A program made the translations under genes and the position numbers. Of a stretch of 64,000 bases of DNA, positions 27,121-37,912 are shown piece by piece. The stretch spans positions 310,001 through 374,000 of the forward strand of contig CAWBIU010000002.1 of the NCBI GenBank assembly GCA_963789015.1, in the 5' to 3' direction. Below the pieces are notes generated by a model. It was given only the letters and a program-made list of their open reading frames with translations, was not told the DNA's origin and ran no database searches. The stretch's first letter is position 1; every line of letters starts with the position of its first letter. Source of the stretch: JAOPZW01 sp963789015. Lineage in GTDB: Bacteria; Actinomycetota; Thermoleophilia; Solirubrobacterales; Solirubrobacteraceae.

Positions 27121-29145
27121 GTGCCCGAGTTCCGCCTCGACCCGATCTTCACCCCGGCCGCCGATCAGCCGGCCGCCATCGACGAGATCGCCGCGCACCT
27201 GGGCGCGGGCGACCGCTGCACCACGCTGCTCGGCGCCACGGGGACCGGCAAGACGATGACCATGGCCGGCGTCATCGAGCGCGTCCAGCGCCCGACGCTG
27301 GTCATGGCCCACAACAAGACGCTCGCCGCGCAGCTGTGCAACGAGTTCCGGACCTTCTTCCCGGACAACGCGGTCGAGTACTTCGTCTCCTACTACGACT
27401 ACTACCAGCCCGAGGCCTACGTCCCGAGCAAGGACCTCTACATCGAGAAGGACTCGGCGATCAACCAGGAGGTCGACCGCCTGCGCCACGCCGCCACGGC
27501 GGCCGTGTTCGCGCGGCGCGACGTGATCGTGGTGGCGAGCGTGTCGGCCATCTTCGGCCTCGGCTCGCCGGAGACGTACGACCTCAACATGCAGGTCCTG
27601 CGCAAGGGCGACTTCGTCGACCGCGACGGCCTGCTGCGCAAGCTCGTCTCGATCCAGTACGCGCGCAACGACACGGCGCTCGGGCGCGGCACGTTCCGCG
27701 TGCGCGGCGAGTCGCTCGAGGTCTTCCCGGCCTACGCCGAGACGGCGTTCCGGGCGACGTTCTTCGGCGACGAGATCGAGCGCCTGCAGCACTTCGACCC
27801 GCTCACCGGCGAGCTCATCGCCGACGACCTCGAGCACGTCGCCATCTGGCCGGCGACGCACTACAACGTCAAGGAGGGGACGATCGAGGCCGCGGTCGAG
27901 GAGATCGGGCGCGAGCTCAACGAGCGCTGCGCCGAGCTCGAGGCCGAGGGCAAGCTGCTCGAGTCCCACCGCCTGCGCCAGCGCACGCAGTACGACATGG
28001 AGATGCTGCGGGAGATGGGCTTCTGCAACGGCATCGAGAACTACTCGCGGATCCTCGACGGCCGCCGCCCGGGCGAGCGCCCGTACTGCCTGATCGACTA
28101 CTTCCCCGACGACTTCCTGTGCTTCATCGACGAGTCGCACCAGACGGTGCCGCAGATCGGCGGCATGTTCGAGGGCGACCGCTCGCGCAAGAAGACGCTC
28201 GTCGACTACGGCTTCCGGCTGCCCAGCGCGATGGACAACCGGCCGCAGACGTTCGACGAGTTCATGTCGATCACCCCGCAGCTGCTCTTCGTCTCGGCCA
28301 CGCCGGGCGAGTTCGAGCGCAGCCACTCCTCGCAGGTCGTCGAGCAGATCGTCCGCCCGACGGGCATCGTCGACCCGATCGTCGAGGTGCGCGAGACGCG
28401 CAACCAGATCGACGACCTGATGAACGAGATCCGCGTCCGCGTCGACCGCGACGAGCGCGTGCTCGTGACGACGCTGACCAAGAAGATGTCCGAGGACCTC
28501 ACGGACTACCTGCTCGAGATGGGCTTCCGCGTCCGCTACCTGCACTCGGAGATCGACACGCTCGAGCGGATCCAGATCATCCGCGACCTGCGCCTGGGCG
28601 AGTACGACGTGCTCGTCGGCGTCAACCTCCTGCGCGAGGGCCTCGACCTGCCCGAGGTCTCGCTCGTCGGCATCCTCGACGCCGACAAGGAGGGCTTCCT
28701 GCGCGGCGAGACGTCGCTCATCCAGACGATCGGCCGCGCGGCGCGCAACGTCGACGGCACCGTGCTCATGTACGCCGACAAGGAGACCGCCGCGATGCGC
28801 GCGGCGATCTCCGAGACCGACCGCCGCCGGGCCATCCAGCTCGCCTACAACGAGGAGCACGGCATCACCGCGGCGACGATCGTCAAGGGCATCAGCGACA
28901 TCGCCGAGTTCCTGCAGGCCGAGGGCAAGACGCCCAAGGGCCGGCGGCGCAGCGAGCGCCGGCGGGCGAAGGCGGCCGACATGTCGCTCAACGAGCTCGA
29001 GAGGACGATCGTCGAGCTCGAGGAGGAGATGCTGGCCGCCGCCGACGACCTGCGCTTCGAGTACGCCGCCCGCCTGCGCGACGAGATCCGCGACCTGCGC
29101 CGCGAGCTGCAGGAGGTCCGCAGCAACGAGGCGCCGGCCGCGTAG
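27121..29145 (+). CDS. uvrB: Excinuclease ABC subunit B
   Basis: Damage-verifying helicase-like subunit of nucleotide excision repair. 674 residues, normal length. Walker A LGATGTGKTMTMAG, the damage-probing beta-hairpin region YYDYYQPEAYVPSKD, DEIERL, DESHQTVPQIGGM (Walker B form), the helicase motifs TLTKKMSEDLTDYL and TIGRAARNVDG, and a C-terminal UVR domain (LEEEMLAAADDLRFEYAA) for UvrC contact. GTG start at 27121. The partner uvrA lies 4 kb downstream at 33332. Confidence 0.97.
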   Translation: MPEFRLDPIFTPAADQPAAIDEIAAHLGAGDRCTTLLGATGTGKTMTMAGVIERVQRPTLVMAHNKTLAAQLCNEFRTFFPDNAVEYFVSYYDYYQPEAYVPSKDLYIEKDSAINQEVDRLRHAATAAVFARRDVIVVASVSAIFGLGSPETYDLNMQVLRKGDFVDRDGLLRKLVSIQYARNDTALGRGTFRVRGESLEVFPAYAETAFRATFFGDEIERLQHFDPLTGELIADDLEHVAIWPATHYNVKEGTIEAAVEEIGRELNERCAELEAEGKLLESHRLRQRTQYDMEMLREMGFCNGIENYSRILDGRRPGERPYCLIDYFPDDFLCFIDESHQTVPQIGGMFEGDRSRKKTLVDYGFRLPSAMDNRPQTFDEFMSITPQLLFVSATPGEFERSHSSQVVEQIVRPTGIVDPIVEVRETRNQIDDLMNEIRVRVDRDERVLVTTLTKKMSEDLTDYLLEMGFRVRYLHSEIDTLERIQIIRDLRLGEYDVLVGVNLLREGLDLPEVSLVGILDADKEGFLRGETSLIQTIGRAARNVDGTVLMYADKETAAMRAAISETDRRRAIQLAYNEEHGITAATIVKGISDIAEFLQAEGKTPKGRRRSERRRAKAADMSLNELERTIVELEEEMLAAADDLRFEYAARLRDEIRDLRRELQEVRSNEAPAA

Positions 29146-29157
29146 CTCGTCCGGCGC

Positions 29158-29931
29158 TCAGAGCGAGCGCCCGTAGATCCCGAAGGCCCGCGTGGCGAAC
29201 GTCGCGCAGACGATCACGAGCGCGGCGAGCAGGCCCACACGGGAGGCCACGAGCCCCCAGTCGAGGTCGCCCATCGCCGCCGAGCGGCCCGCCTCGACGG
29301 CCCAGTTCACCGGGTTGACCGTCGCCACCGTGCGGATCCAGCCGGGCGCGAGGCTGTCCTGCATGAGCGCGCTCGACAGGAAGGTCAGCGGCAGGAGCAC
29401 GAGGCTCACCGCGCCGATCAGCGTCTCGCGCTGGCGCGCGAGCACGCCGATGCCGTTGGACAGCGACGCGAACGCGGCGCCGAGCAGCGCGGCGACGAGC
29501 ATCAGGATCAGGATCCCGCCGACGCCGTTGGTGTAGTCGGCGCCGAGCAGCAGCGCGAGCACGAGGATCAGCGCGGTCTGCAGGACGATCGTGAGGACCG
29601 CCTGCACGACGCTGCCGAGGTTCAACGCGCCGCGCCACACGGGCGAGGCGAGCATGCGGTCCATGACCCCGCCCTGGATGTCCTCGATGAGGGCCATCCC
29701 GGTCCAGCCTGCCGAGGAGACGGCGAGCATGACCACGACGCCCGGCGTGAGGAAGTCGATGTACGACCCCCCGCCGAAGCCGGGGATGGCGGTCACCGCC
29801 TTGAACAGCGCGCCGAACAGCAGCAGCCAGATGAGCGGCTGCGTGAGCGTGATGCCGAGGTAGGCGGGCTGGCGGCGCAGCACGCGCAGCGAGCGCAGGC
29901 TGACCTGCCAGGTCTGGCGCAGCGCGCTCAT
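29158..29931 (-). CDS. ABC-2 type permease, DrrB-like exporter subunit
   Basis: A 257-residue membrane subunit with six hydrophobic segments. Features of the daunorubicin-resistance DrrB group: RRQPAYLGITLTQPLIWLLLFG, DFLTPGVVVMLAVSSAGWTGM, GVMDRMLASPVWRGALN and LVLLPLTFLSSALMQ ... RTVATVNPVNWAVEAGR. The ATG at 29931 overlaps the stop of the ATPase gene. Together they form an exporter of drugs or lipids; the substrate is unknown. It is convergent with uvrB, 12 bp apart. Confidence 0.88.
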   Translation of the reverse strand: MSALRQTWQVSLRSLRVLRRQPAYLGITLTQPLIWLLLFGALFKAVTAIPGFGGGSYIDFLTPGVVVMLAVSSAGWTGMALIEDIQGGVMDRMLASPVWRGALNLGSVVQAVLTIVLQTALILVLALLLGADYTNGVGGILILMLVAALLGAAFASLSNGIGVLARQRETLIGAVSLVLLPLTFLSSALMQDSLAPGWIRTVATVNPVNWAVEAGRSAAMGDLDWGLVASRVGLLAALVIVCATFATRAFGIYGRSL

Positions 29932-30932
29932 GCCGGCACCGCCTCGTGCTCGCGCTCGGCGCGCTGGAAGGAGCGGCCCGCGTGGCGCAGGTAGACCTCG
30001 TCGAGCGACGGCCGCGCCAGCGTCACCGACGTCGCGCGCACGCCGTGGGCCTCGAGCGCGGCGAGGACCGCGGGGATCGCCCGGCCGCCGTCGCGTGCCC
30101 GGGCGCGCAGGGTGCCGCCTTCGAGCGCGATCTCGCCGACCTCGCCGACGCGCTCCAGCGCGTCGCGCGCATCGGCGCCCTCGGACGACTCGAGCTCGAT
30201 CTGGATGGCGTCGCCCTCGAGGTCGCGCTTCAGCGCTTCGGGCGTGCCCTCGGCGACGACGCGGCCGCGGTCGACGATGGCCAGCCGCGACGCGAGCCGG
30301 TCGGCCTCCTCGAGGTAGTGGGTCGTGAGCAGGATCGTCATCCGCTCCTCGCGCGCCAGGCGCTCGACCTCGACCCACATGCCGGCGCGGGCCTCGGGGT
30401 CCAGGCCGGTGGTCGGCTCGTCGAGGAACAGGACCTGCGGGCGGTGCAGCAGCCCCATGGCGACGTCGAGGCGGCGCTTCATGCCGCCCGAGTAGGTCTT
30501 GACCTGGCGGTCGGCGGCGTCGGCGAGGCCGAAGCGCTCGAGCGACTCGCCGGTGCGCCGGCGGAGGTCGCGACCCGTGAGCCCGTAGAACTCGCCGTGC
30601 AGGACCAGGTTCTCGCGCCCGGTGGCCTCGGGGTCGGCGCCGTGCTTCTGGCCGACGACGCCGATCGCGTGGCGCACGCGGCGTGGGTCGGCCAGCACGT
30701 CGATGCCGGCCACGCGGGCGCGGCCGGCGTCGGGGCGCGTCAGCGTGGTGAGGACGCGCACGGTCGTCGACTTGCCGGCGCCGTTGGGGCCCAGCAGGCC
30801 GAAGATCGTGCCCTCCTCGACCGCGAGGTCGAGGCCGTCCAGCGCCTGGACGTCGGGCGGGTAGGCCTTGCGCAGTCCGGTCGCCTGGATCGCGGCGCCG
30901 ACCGTGTCAGGGGATACAATTTGTCCGTTCAT
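29928..30932 (-). CDS. ABC transporter ATP-binding protein, DrrA-like exporter subunit
   Basis: A 334-residue ATPase. Walker A GPNGAGKSTTVRVL, the DrrA-type VVGQKHGADPEATGRENL Q-loop region, signature YSGGMKRRLDVAMGL, Walker B VLFLDEPTTGLDP, switch LTTHYLEEADRLA, and the extra C-terminal regulatory region (LARPSLDEVYLRHAGRSF) typical of DrrA. ATG 30932 is preferred over an in-frame TTG at 30968, because the TTG lies on the -35 hexamer and the ATG sits at the predicted transcription start. Divergent from the MarR gene at 30962 with a palindromic operator between. Confidence 0.88.
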   Translation of the reverse strand: MNGQIVSPDTVGAAIQATGLRKAYPPDVQALDGLDLAVEEGTIFGLLGPNGAGKSTTVRVLTTLTRPDAGRARVAGIDVLADPRRVRHAIGVVGQKHGADPEATGRENLVLHGEFYGLTGRDLRRRTGESLERFGLADAADRQVKTYSGGMKRRLDVAMGLLHRPQVLFLDEPTTGLDPEARAGMWVEVERLAREERMTILLTTHYLEEADRLASRLAIVDRGRVVAEGTPEALKRDLEGDAIQIELESSEGADARDALERVGEVGEIALEGGTLRARARDGGRAIPAVLAALEAHGVRATSVTLARPSLDEVYLRHAGRSFQRAEREHEAVPA

Positions 30933-30938
30933 GCAAGT

Positions 30939-30968
30939 ATCTTGATCATCAAGAGATAAGATTGTCAA
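30939..30968 (-). promoter_or_regulatory. Promoter and 15-bp palindromic MarR operator between exporter and regulator
   Basis: TCTTGATCATCAAGA (30940-30954) is a perfect odd-centred palindrome. On the minus strand TTGACA (30968-30963) and CAAGAT (30944-30939) are 18 bp apart, and the ATG of the ATPase gene begins 6 nt after the -10, so its mRNA should be leaderless. The palindrome covers the -10 and part of the spacer, and it also lies 7 bp before the TTG start of the divergent MarR gene, so one site could repress both directions. TACAAT at 30915-30920 is a possible -10 for the MarR gene. Confidence 0.7.
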
Positions 30969-31483
30969 GCGAAAAAGAACGACTCTTCCACGAGCTCATC
31001 GACGAGGTCCGTCGCTCGCAGAGCGCCACCGACCGCTTCGACCAGGCGGTCGCCGATGCGCTCGGGCTCAACCGCACCGACATGCGCTGCCTCGACGCGA
31101 TCGACCGCGAGGGCCCCATGCCCGCGGGCCGGCTCGGCGAGGCCGTGGGCCTGACGAGCGGCGCGGTGACCGCGGCGCTCGACCGGCTCGAGCGCTCGGG
31201 CTTCGCCCGTCGCGTGCGCGACGAGAAGGACCGGCGGCGCGTGCTCGTCGAGCCCACGGAGCTCGTGGGCAGCCTGTCGGGGCAGTTCTACGGGGCCCAG
31301 CAGGCGCTCGCCCAGGAGCTGTACGAGCGCTACACGGTCGAGCAGGGGCGGTTGCTGCTGGACTTCGTGCGCTCGGGGCGCGAGCTCAACGAGCGCGAGG
31401 CGGCGCGGCTGGAGGAGCGCACGCGCGCGTCCCGCGGCCGCGAGCGTTCAGAGGTTCGTGAAAACTCTGAAGCCGAGCGGTAG
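30962..31483 (+). CDS. MarR-family transcriptional regulator
   Basis: A 173-residue winged-helix regulator: LGLNRTDMRCLDAIDREGPMPAG, recognition helix region LTSGAVTAALDRLERSGFARR and the wing RDEKDRRRVLVEPTE (the MarR DxRxxxV pattern). The C-terminal dimerisation helices end in a charged tail. Start is TTG at 30962. It is divergent from the DrrAB-like exporter and probably represses it through the palindrome at 30940-30954. The C-terminal coding part contains half of an inverted repeat that belongs to the next gene. Confidence 0.85.
   Translation: MSSEKERLFHELIDEVRRSQSATDRFDQAVADALGLNRTDMRCLDAIDREGPMPAGRLGEAVGLTSGAVTAALDRLERSGFARRVRDEKDRRRVLVEPTELVGSLSGQFYGAQQALAQELYERYTVEQGRLLLDFVRSGRELNEREAARLEERTRASRGRERSEVRENSEAER
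31447..31471 (+). promoter_or_regulatory. Inverted repeat TTCAGAG-N11-CTCTGAA upstream of second MarR-like gene
   Basis: Seven-base perfect arms with an 11-bp spacer put the half-sites 18 bp apart centre to centre. The repeat lies within the last codons of the first MarR gene, 10 bp before a TAGCAT -10 (31481-31486) that itself ends 9 nt before the ATG at 31496. It overlaps where the -35 would be, as for a repressor. Confidence 0.5.
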
Positions 31484-31495
31484 CATCCCCGGCCC

Positions 31496-31957
31496 ATGAC
31501 GCTCGACGCCGGGCAGGCCGAGTTCGTCGAGCGGTTCGCCTCGCTGCTGACGACCGAGGGCGGCATGCCCAGGATGCCGGCGCGAGTCTTCGCCTGCATC
31601 CTCGTCGACGACGACGGCGACGTGACCGCCGCCGAGCTGGCCGCGGCGCTCCAGGTCAGCCCGGCCGCGATCTCGGGCGCGGTGCGCTACCTCGTCCAGA
31701 CCTCGCTCGTCACGCGGGTGCGCAAGGCGGGCGAGCGCAGCGACCACGTGCGCCTGGCCGACGAGGGTTGGTACGAGACGATGATGAACCGCGGCCGCCT
31801 GCTGGCCCGCTTCGAGCAGGCGCTGGCCGAGGGCGTGGAGGCGCTGGGTCCCGAGCGCCCCGCGGCCGCGCGGCTCGAGGAGACGCGCTCGTTCTTCGCG
31901 TTCATGCGCGCCGAGCTGCCGGCCCTGCTCGAGCGCTGGCGCGCGGGGCGCGGCTGA
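31496..31957 (+). CDS. MarR/GbsR-type winged-helix regulator
   Basis: A 153-residue protein: MPARVFACILVDDDGDVTAAELAAALQVSPAAISGAVRYLVQTSLVTRVRKAGERSDHVRL is a helix-turn-helix with wing of the GbsR/MarR type that often controls efflux or osmoprotectant genes. The C-terminal helices (ARFEQALAEGVEALG, ETRSFFAFMRAELPALLERW) should dimerise. A good inverted repeat and a close -10 lie upstream. mutY begins 3 bp after its stop and may be co-transcribed, but a functional link is doubtful. Confidence 0.8.
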   Translation: MTLDAGQAEFVERFASLLTTEGGMPRMPARVFACILVDDDGDVTAAELAAALQVSPAAISGAVRYLVQTSLVTRVRKAGERSDHVRLADEGWYETMMNRGRLLARFEQALAEGVEALGPERPAAARLEETRSFFAFMRAELPALLERWRAGRG

Positions 31958-31959
31958 CC

Positions 31960-32739
31960 GTGGACGCGGCGCTCGCCGACCTGCACGAGGCGCTGCTGCG
32001 CTGGTACGGCGCCGTGCGGCGGGACCTGCCGTGGCGGCGCACGACGGACCCCTACGCCATCCTCGTCAGCGAGGTCATGCTCCAGCAGACCCAGGTCGCG
32101 CGCGTCGTCCCGCGCTACGAGGCCTGGCTCGAGCGCTGGCCGACCGTGCACGCGCTCGCCGGCGCCACGCGCGGCGAGGTGCTCGCGGCGTGGGTCGGGC
32201 TCGGCTACAACCGCCGCGCGCTCGCCCTGCACGCCGCGGCCTGCGCCGTCGCCCGCGACGGCTGGCCCGAGGACCTGCGCGCGCTGCCCGGCGTCGGGCC
32301 GTACACGGCGGCGGCGGTCGGCTCGTTCGCGTTCGGCGAGCAGGTGGCCGCGGTCGACACGAACGTCGCCCGCGTGGCCGCGCGGCTCGGGCGCGGGGCG
32401 CCGGCCGCGCTCCTGCCCGAGGGGCGGGCGGCGGACTTCAACCAGGCGATGATGGAGCTCGGGGCGACGGTCTGCACGGCCCGCGCGGCGCGCTGCGGCG
32501 CGTGCCCGGTCGCTCCATGGTGCGCCTCGGCGGGGCGCGTCGTCCCGGCTGCGGCGCGCGGCGTCCGCGAGCGCTTCGAGGACACGAACCGCTGGGTCCG
32601 CGGCCGGGTCGTCGCGGCACTCGCCGCGGGGCAGGGGCTGCCCGGCGACATCGCCCCCGAGCGCCTGGCGCGCGCCGTCGACGGCCTCGAGCGCGACGGT
32701 CTCATCCGGCGGGTCGGCGAGGGCTTCGCGCTACCCTGA
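31960..32739 (+). CDS. mutY: A/G-specific adenine DNA glycosylase (short form)
   Basis: Removes A mispaired with 8-oxoG. A 259-residue protein: LPWRRTTDPYAILVSEVMLQQTQV (catalytic Glu in SEVMLQQT), HhH motif LPGVGPYTAAAVGSFAFG, VDTNVARVAARL (catalytic Asp) and a [4Fe-4S] cluster ligand set C-x6-C-x2-C-x5-C in VCTARAARCGACPVAPWC. The chain ends about 60 residues after the cluster, so the C-terminal Nudix-like domain that reads 8-oxoG in E. coli MutY is missing, as in other short actinobacterial forms. GTG start. A Nudix hydrolase follows in the same frame after the stop. Confidence 0.9.
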   Translation: MDAALADLHEALLRWYGAVRRDLPWRRTTDPYAILVSEVMLQQTQVARVVPRYEAWLERWPTVHALAGATRGEVLAAWVGLGYNRRALALHAAACAVARDGWPEDLRALPGVGPYTAAAVGSFAFGEQVAAVDTNVARVAARLGRGAPAALLPEGRAADFNQAMMELGATVCTARAARCGACPVAPWCASAGRVVPAAARGVRERFEDTNRWVRGRVVAALAAGQGLPGDIAPERLARAVDGLERDGLIRRVGEGFALP

Positions 32740-32745
32740 GCCACT

Positions 32746-33237
32746 CTGGCGGGTCACGGCGTCATCGCCCTCAAGCGGCTCGGGTACCGCGCAGCCCACC
32801 GCGGACTGCGGGTCTGGTGGTGGGCGCGCCGGCCGCAGACGCACGGCATCAAGTGCTTCGTGCGCGACGGCGACCGGGTCCTCTTCGTCCGCCACACGTA
32901 CGGCAACCGCCGCATCTGGGAGCTGCCGGGCGGCGGCCTGCGGCGCGGCGAGGCGCCCGCGTCGGCGGCGCGCCGCGAGATGACCGAGGAGCTCGGGATC
33001 GACCCGGGCGACATGCGCGAGCTGGGCTCGATCGAGGTCAGCGGCAGCCACAAGCGCACGCGGCTGTTCTGCTTCGAGCTCGACGCCAGGGGCGCGGCGC
33101 TGCACCTGTCGAGGGTCGAGCTGGCCGAGGCGCGCTGGGCCAGCCCGAGCGCCCCGCCGCAGCCGCTGGGGGCCGACGCGGCCACGCTCCTGCGGCTCAT
33201 CGACGTGCCCGCGCCGCGCCTGGACCCCGCTCGCTGA
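32746..33237 (+). CDS. Nudix hydrolase (start uncertain)
   Basis: An intact Nudix box, G-x5-E-x7-RE-U-x-EE-x-G-U, is seen in GGLRRGEAPASAARREMTEE followed by LGI, preceded by VLFVRHTYGNRRIWELPGG. So this is an active-looking pyrophosphohydrolase, possibly MutT-like. The only canonical in-frame start, GTG 32860, would begin inside a strand just before the domain. The frame upstream encodes a plausible N-terminal helix (VIALKRLGYRAAHRGLRVWWW). CTG at 32746 lies 8 nt after TACCCT (32732-32737), the same spacing as leaderless promoters elsewhere here, so it is given as the tentative start. It lies between mutY and uvrA. Confidence 0.72.
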   Translation: MAGHGVIALKRLGYRAAHRGLRVWWWARRPQTHGIKCFVRDGDRVLFVRHTYGNRRIWELPGGGLRRGEAPASAARREMTEELGIDPGDMRELGSIEVSGSHKRTRLFCFELDARGAALHLSRVELAEARWASPSAPPQPLGADAATLLRLIDVPAPRLDPAR

Positions 33238-33291
33238 CCCCGAGCGCGCCGCGCTGCGCGCCGTTCCTCGCAACGTGCGGGAAGTCGTCGA

Positions 33292-33309
33292 GGGGAACGT
33301 CTGTTCCCC
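33292..33309 (+). promoter_or_regulatory. LexA (SOS) box before uvrA
   Basis: GGGGAACGTCTGTTCCCC is a perfect palindrome with a 4-bp centre and contains GAAC-N4-GTTC, the LexA box of Gram-positive bacteria and actinobacteria. It covers the -35 position of a promoter whose -10 is TACAAT (33314-33319). uvrA is a classical SOS gene, so damage induction is expected. Confidence 0.85.
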
Positions 33310-33313
33310 TCCC

Positions 33314-33319
33314 TACAAT
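33314..33319 (+). promoter_or_regulatory. -10 element (TACAAT) of uvrA
   Basis: TACAAT lies 12 bp before the ATG; GAAAGAGG just before the ATG may be the ribosome site. The -35 position falls within the LexA box. Confidence 0.6.
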
Positions 33320-33331
33320 CATTGAAAGAGG

Positions 33332-36226
<2,895 letters not shown>

Positions 36227-36236
36227 GGGGACTGCG

Positions 36237-36671
36237 GTGGCGCTGCGCGCGTTCCCCGTCCTCTATGCGCGTGACGTCGAGGCCGTCGCGGCCTTCTACG
36301 AGCGCCTCGGCTTCACCGAGCAGGCGCGGCTGCCCGGCCCGGACGGCGGCGCCGGCTTCATCTCGCTGCGCCGCGACGCGGCCGAGATGGCGGTGACGAC
36401 CGAGGACTCACCGCGCATGCTGGCCGGGGTCGAGCCCGGCCTGGGGCCGCGCCACGAGCTGTTCGTCTACGTCGATGACGTCGATGCGACCGTTGCGGCG
36501 CTGCGCGAGCGCGGCGAGCGGGTCGTGCGCGAGCCGGTCGACATGCCATGGGGCGAGCGGGTCGCCTTCGTCGCCGACCCCGAGGGCAACCTGGTGTCGC
36601 TCGCGTCGGCGGCCGCCGGAGCGGGTCAGCCGCCGAAGCGCGAGCGCAGCGCGAGCACGTTGGACACGTAG
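36237..36671 (+). CDS. VOC-family (glyoxalase/bleomycin resistance-like) protein
   Basis: A 144-residue vicinal-oxygen-chelate protein: FPVLYARDVEAVAAFYERLGF at the N-terminus, HELFVYVDDVDATVAALRERG and VAFVADPEGNLVSLAS at the end, the usual betaalphabetabetabeta repeat. The substrate cannot be inferred. GTG start 10 bp after uvrA. Its last 46 bp overlap the convergent transglycosylase gene. Confidence 0.8.
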   Translation: MALRAFPVLYARDVEAVAAFYERLGFTEQARLPGPDGGAGFISLRRDAAEMAVTTEDSPRMLAGVEPGLGPRHELFVYVDDVDATVAALRERGERVVREPVDMPWGERVAFVADPEGNLVSLASAAAGAGQPPKRERSASTLDT

Positions 36672-37762
36672 CGGCGCGTCTCGGGGAGCATCCCGACCCG
36701 CTTCACCGACGACAGGCCCTGGTAGTAGGCGGCGGCGGCCATCGCCGGGTCGCCGTTCGTCTCGCGCAGGAGCTGGGCCAGGTACAGCGAGCCGGCGCGG
36801 ACGTTGTCCTCGGCCGAGCTCGGATCGAGGCGGCGCGACCGGGACAGGTTGGACTGCACCCAGTCCCACGTGCCGGGCATGACCTGCATGATGCCGCGGG
36901 CGTTGGCCGACGAGAGCATCGCGTTGTTGAAGCCGCTCTCCTGCCAGGCGATCGCCGTGGCCAGCGAGCTCGGCGCGCCGTGCTGGGCGGCGATCGACTG
37001 GATCTGACCGGCGCTCAGGCGGCCGGCGGAGGGGGCCGGCGCGGCGCTCGGGGCGGCGTTGGCCGACACGGGCTGCGGCGTCGCGGCCGACGAGGTGGCC
37101 AGCGGCGAGCCGGTCGGCAGCTTGATCACGGTCCCGGCGAGCAGCGGCTTGTCCGGATCCAGTCCGTTCATGTACGCCATCTGCGTCAGCCCGATGCGGC
37201 TGCGCGCCGCCAGGCCGCTGAGCGTGTCGCCGACGCGCACCGTGTAGCCGCCCATCGCCTCGGGGGCCGTGGTCGGCGACGACTGGCCGGACGCGGCCGA
37301 CGCGCTCGCCGAGCTGCCGGCGCCACCGGCGGCGGGCAGGGACAGCCGCGTGCCGGCGAGCAGCGGGCGCGCCGGGTCGAGGCCGTTCACCGCGGCCAGG
37401 CGCGAGAGGGACACGCCGTTGCGGACGGCGATCGCGCTCAGCGTGTCGCCCCACTGGACGCGCAGGCCGCCGGACGACGACGAGCCGGACGAGCCCGGCG
37501 CGGCCGCCGTCTGCGTGGCGGGCGCGGAGCCGCTCGTCCCGGAGGGGATGATCAAGCGGGTGCCGGCGATGACGCGCGCCTCGGTCGAGAGACCGTTGGC
37601 GGAGGCCACGGCGCTCGTCGGCAGCCGGTTGGCCATCGCGATCCCCCACAGGGTCTCGCCCGGCGCGACGGTGTGGACGGCGCCGAGGGCGGGGGTGGCG
37701 GGGAGGATCAGGGTGGCCGCGAGGGCCGCGCCGGCGAGGCGAACGGTGCGAAGCATGTGCAT
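36626..37762 (-). CDS. Secreted LysM-repeat lytic transglycosylase
   Basis: A 378-residue cell-wall enzyme. Signal peptide ending near TPALGA; three LysM peptidoglycan-binding modules (VHTVAPGETLWGIAMANRL, VQWGDTLSAIAVRNGV, YTVRVGDTLSGLAARSRIG) joined by Ser/Ala/Gly linkers; C-terminal SLT domain with ATAIAWQESGFNNAMLSS (catalytic Glu), ARGIMQVMPGTWDWV and AAAAYYQGLSSV. It should act in the wall during growth or division. A 7-bp hairpin lies just before the start, and the leader overlaps that of the divergent RTX gene. Confidence 0.9.
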   Translation of the reverse strand: MHMLRTVRLAGAALAATLILPATPALGAVHTVAPGETLWGIAMANRLPTSAVASANGLSTEARVIAGTRLIIPSGTSGSAPATQTAAAPGSSGSSSSGGLRVQWGDTLSAIAVRNGVSLSRLAAVNGLDPARPLLAGTRLSLPAAGGAGSSASASAASGQSSPTTAPEAMGGYTVRVGDTLSGLAARSRIGLTQMAYMNGLDPDKPLLAGTVIKLPTGSPLATSSAATPQPVSANAAPSAAPAPSAGRLSAGQIQSIAAQHGAPSSLATAIAWQESGFNNAMLSSANARGIMQVMPGTWDWVQSNLSRSRRLDPSSAEDNVRAGSLYLAQLLRETNGDPAMAAAAYYQGLSSVKRVGMLPETRRYVSNVLALRSRFGG

Positions 37763-37771
37763 GGCCTAACC

Positions 37772-37788
37772 CCGATGGGTGCCATCGG
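37772..37788 (-). other. Hairpin in leader of LysM transglycosylase gene
   Basis: CCGATGG and CCATCGG pair perfectly around a 3-nt loop, ending 10 bp before the ATG at 37762. It could hide the start region in mRNA. It is too small by itself to call a riboswitch. Confidence 0.35.
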
Positions 37789-37912
37789 CAACTCCCGCGG
37801 CGGTGTTCCGTGAACCTGCAACGGCACGTGCATGGCGCGCCGGCGCTCGGATGAGCGCCCAGGCCGCGGCGCCGGAGCTCAAGCCGCCGGTCGGACGGCC
37901 GATCAGGGAGGC

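Noticed and set aside
37763..37912. c-di-AMP (ydaO-type) riboswitch before the LysM transglycosylase
   Set aside because: Such leaders precede wall hydrolases in actinobacteria, but only one 7-bp hairpin is seen and the GACAGCTAACC-like conserved block is missing. A covariance-model scan would settle it.
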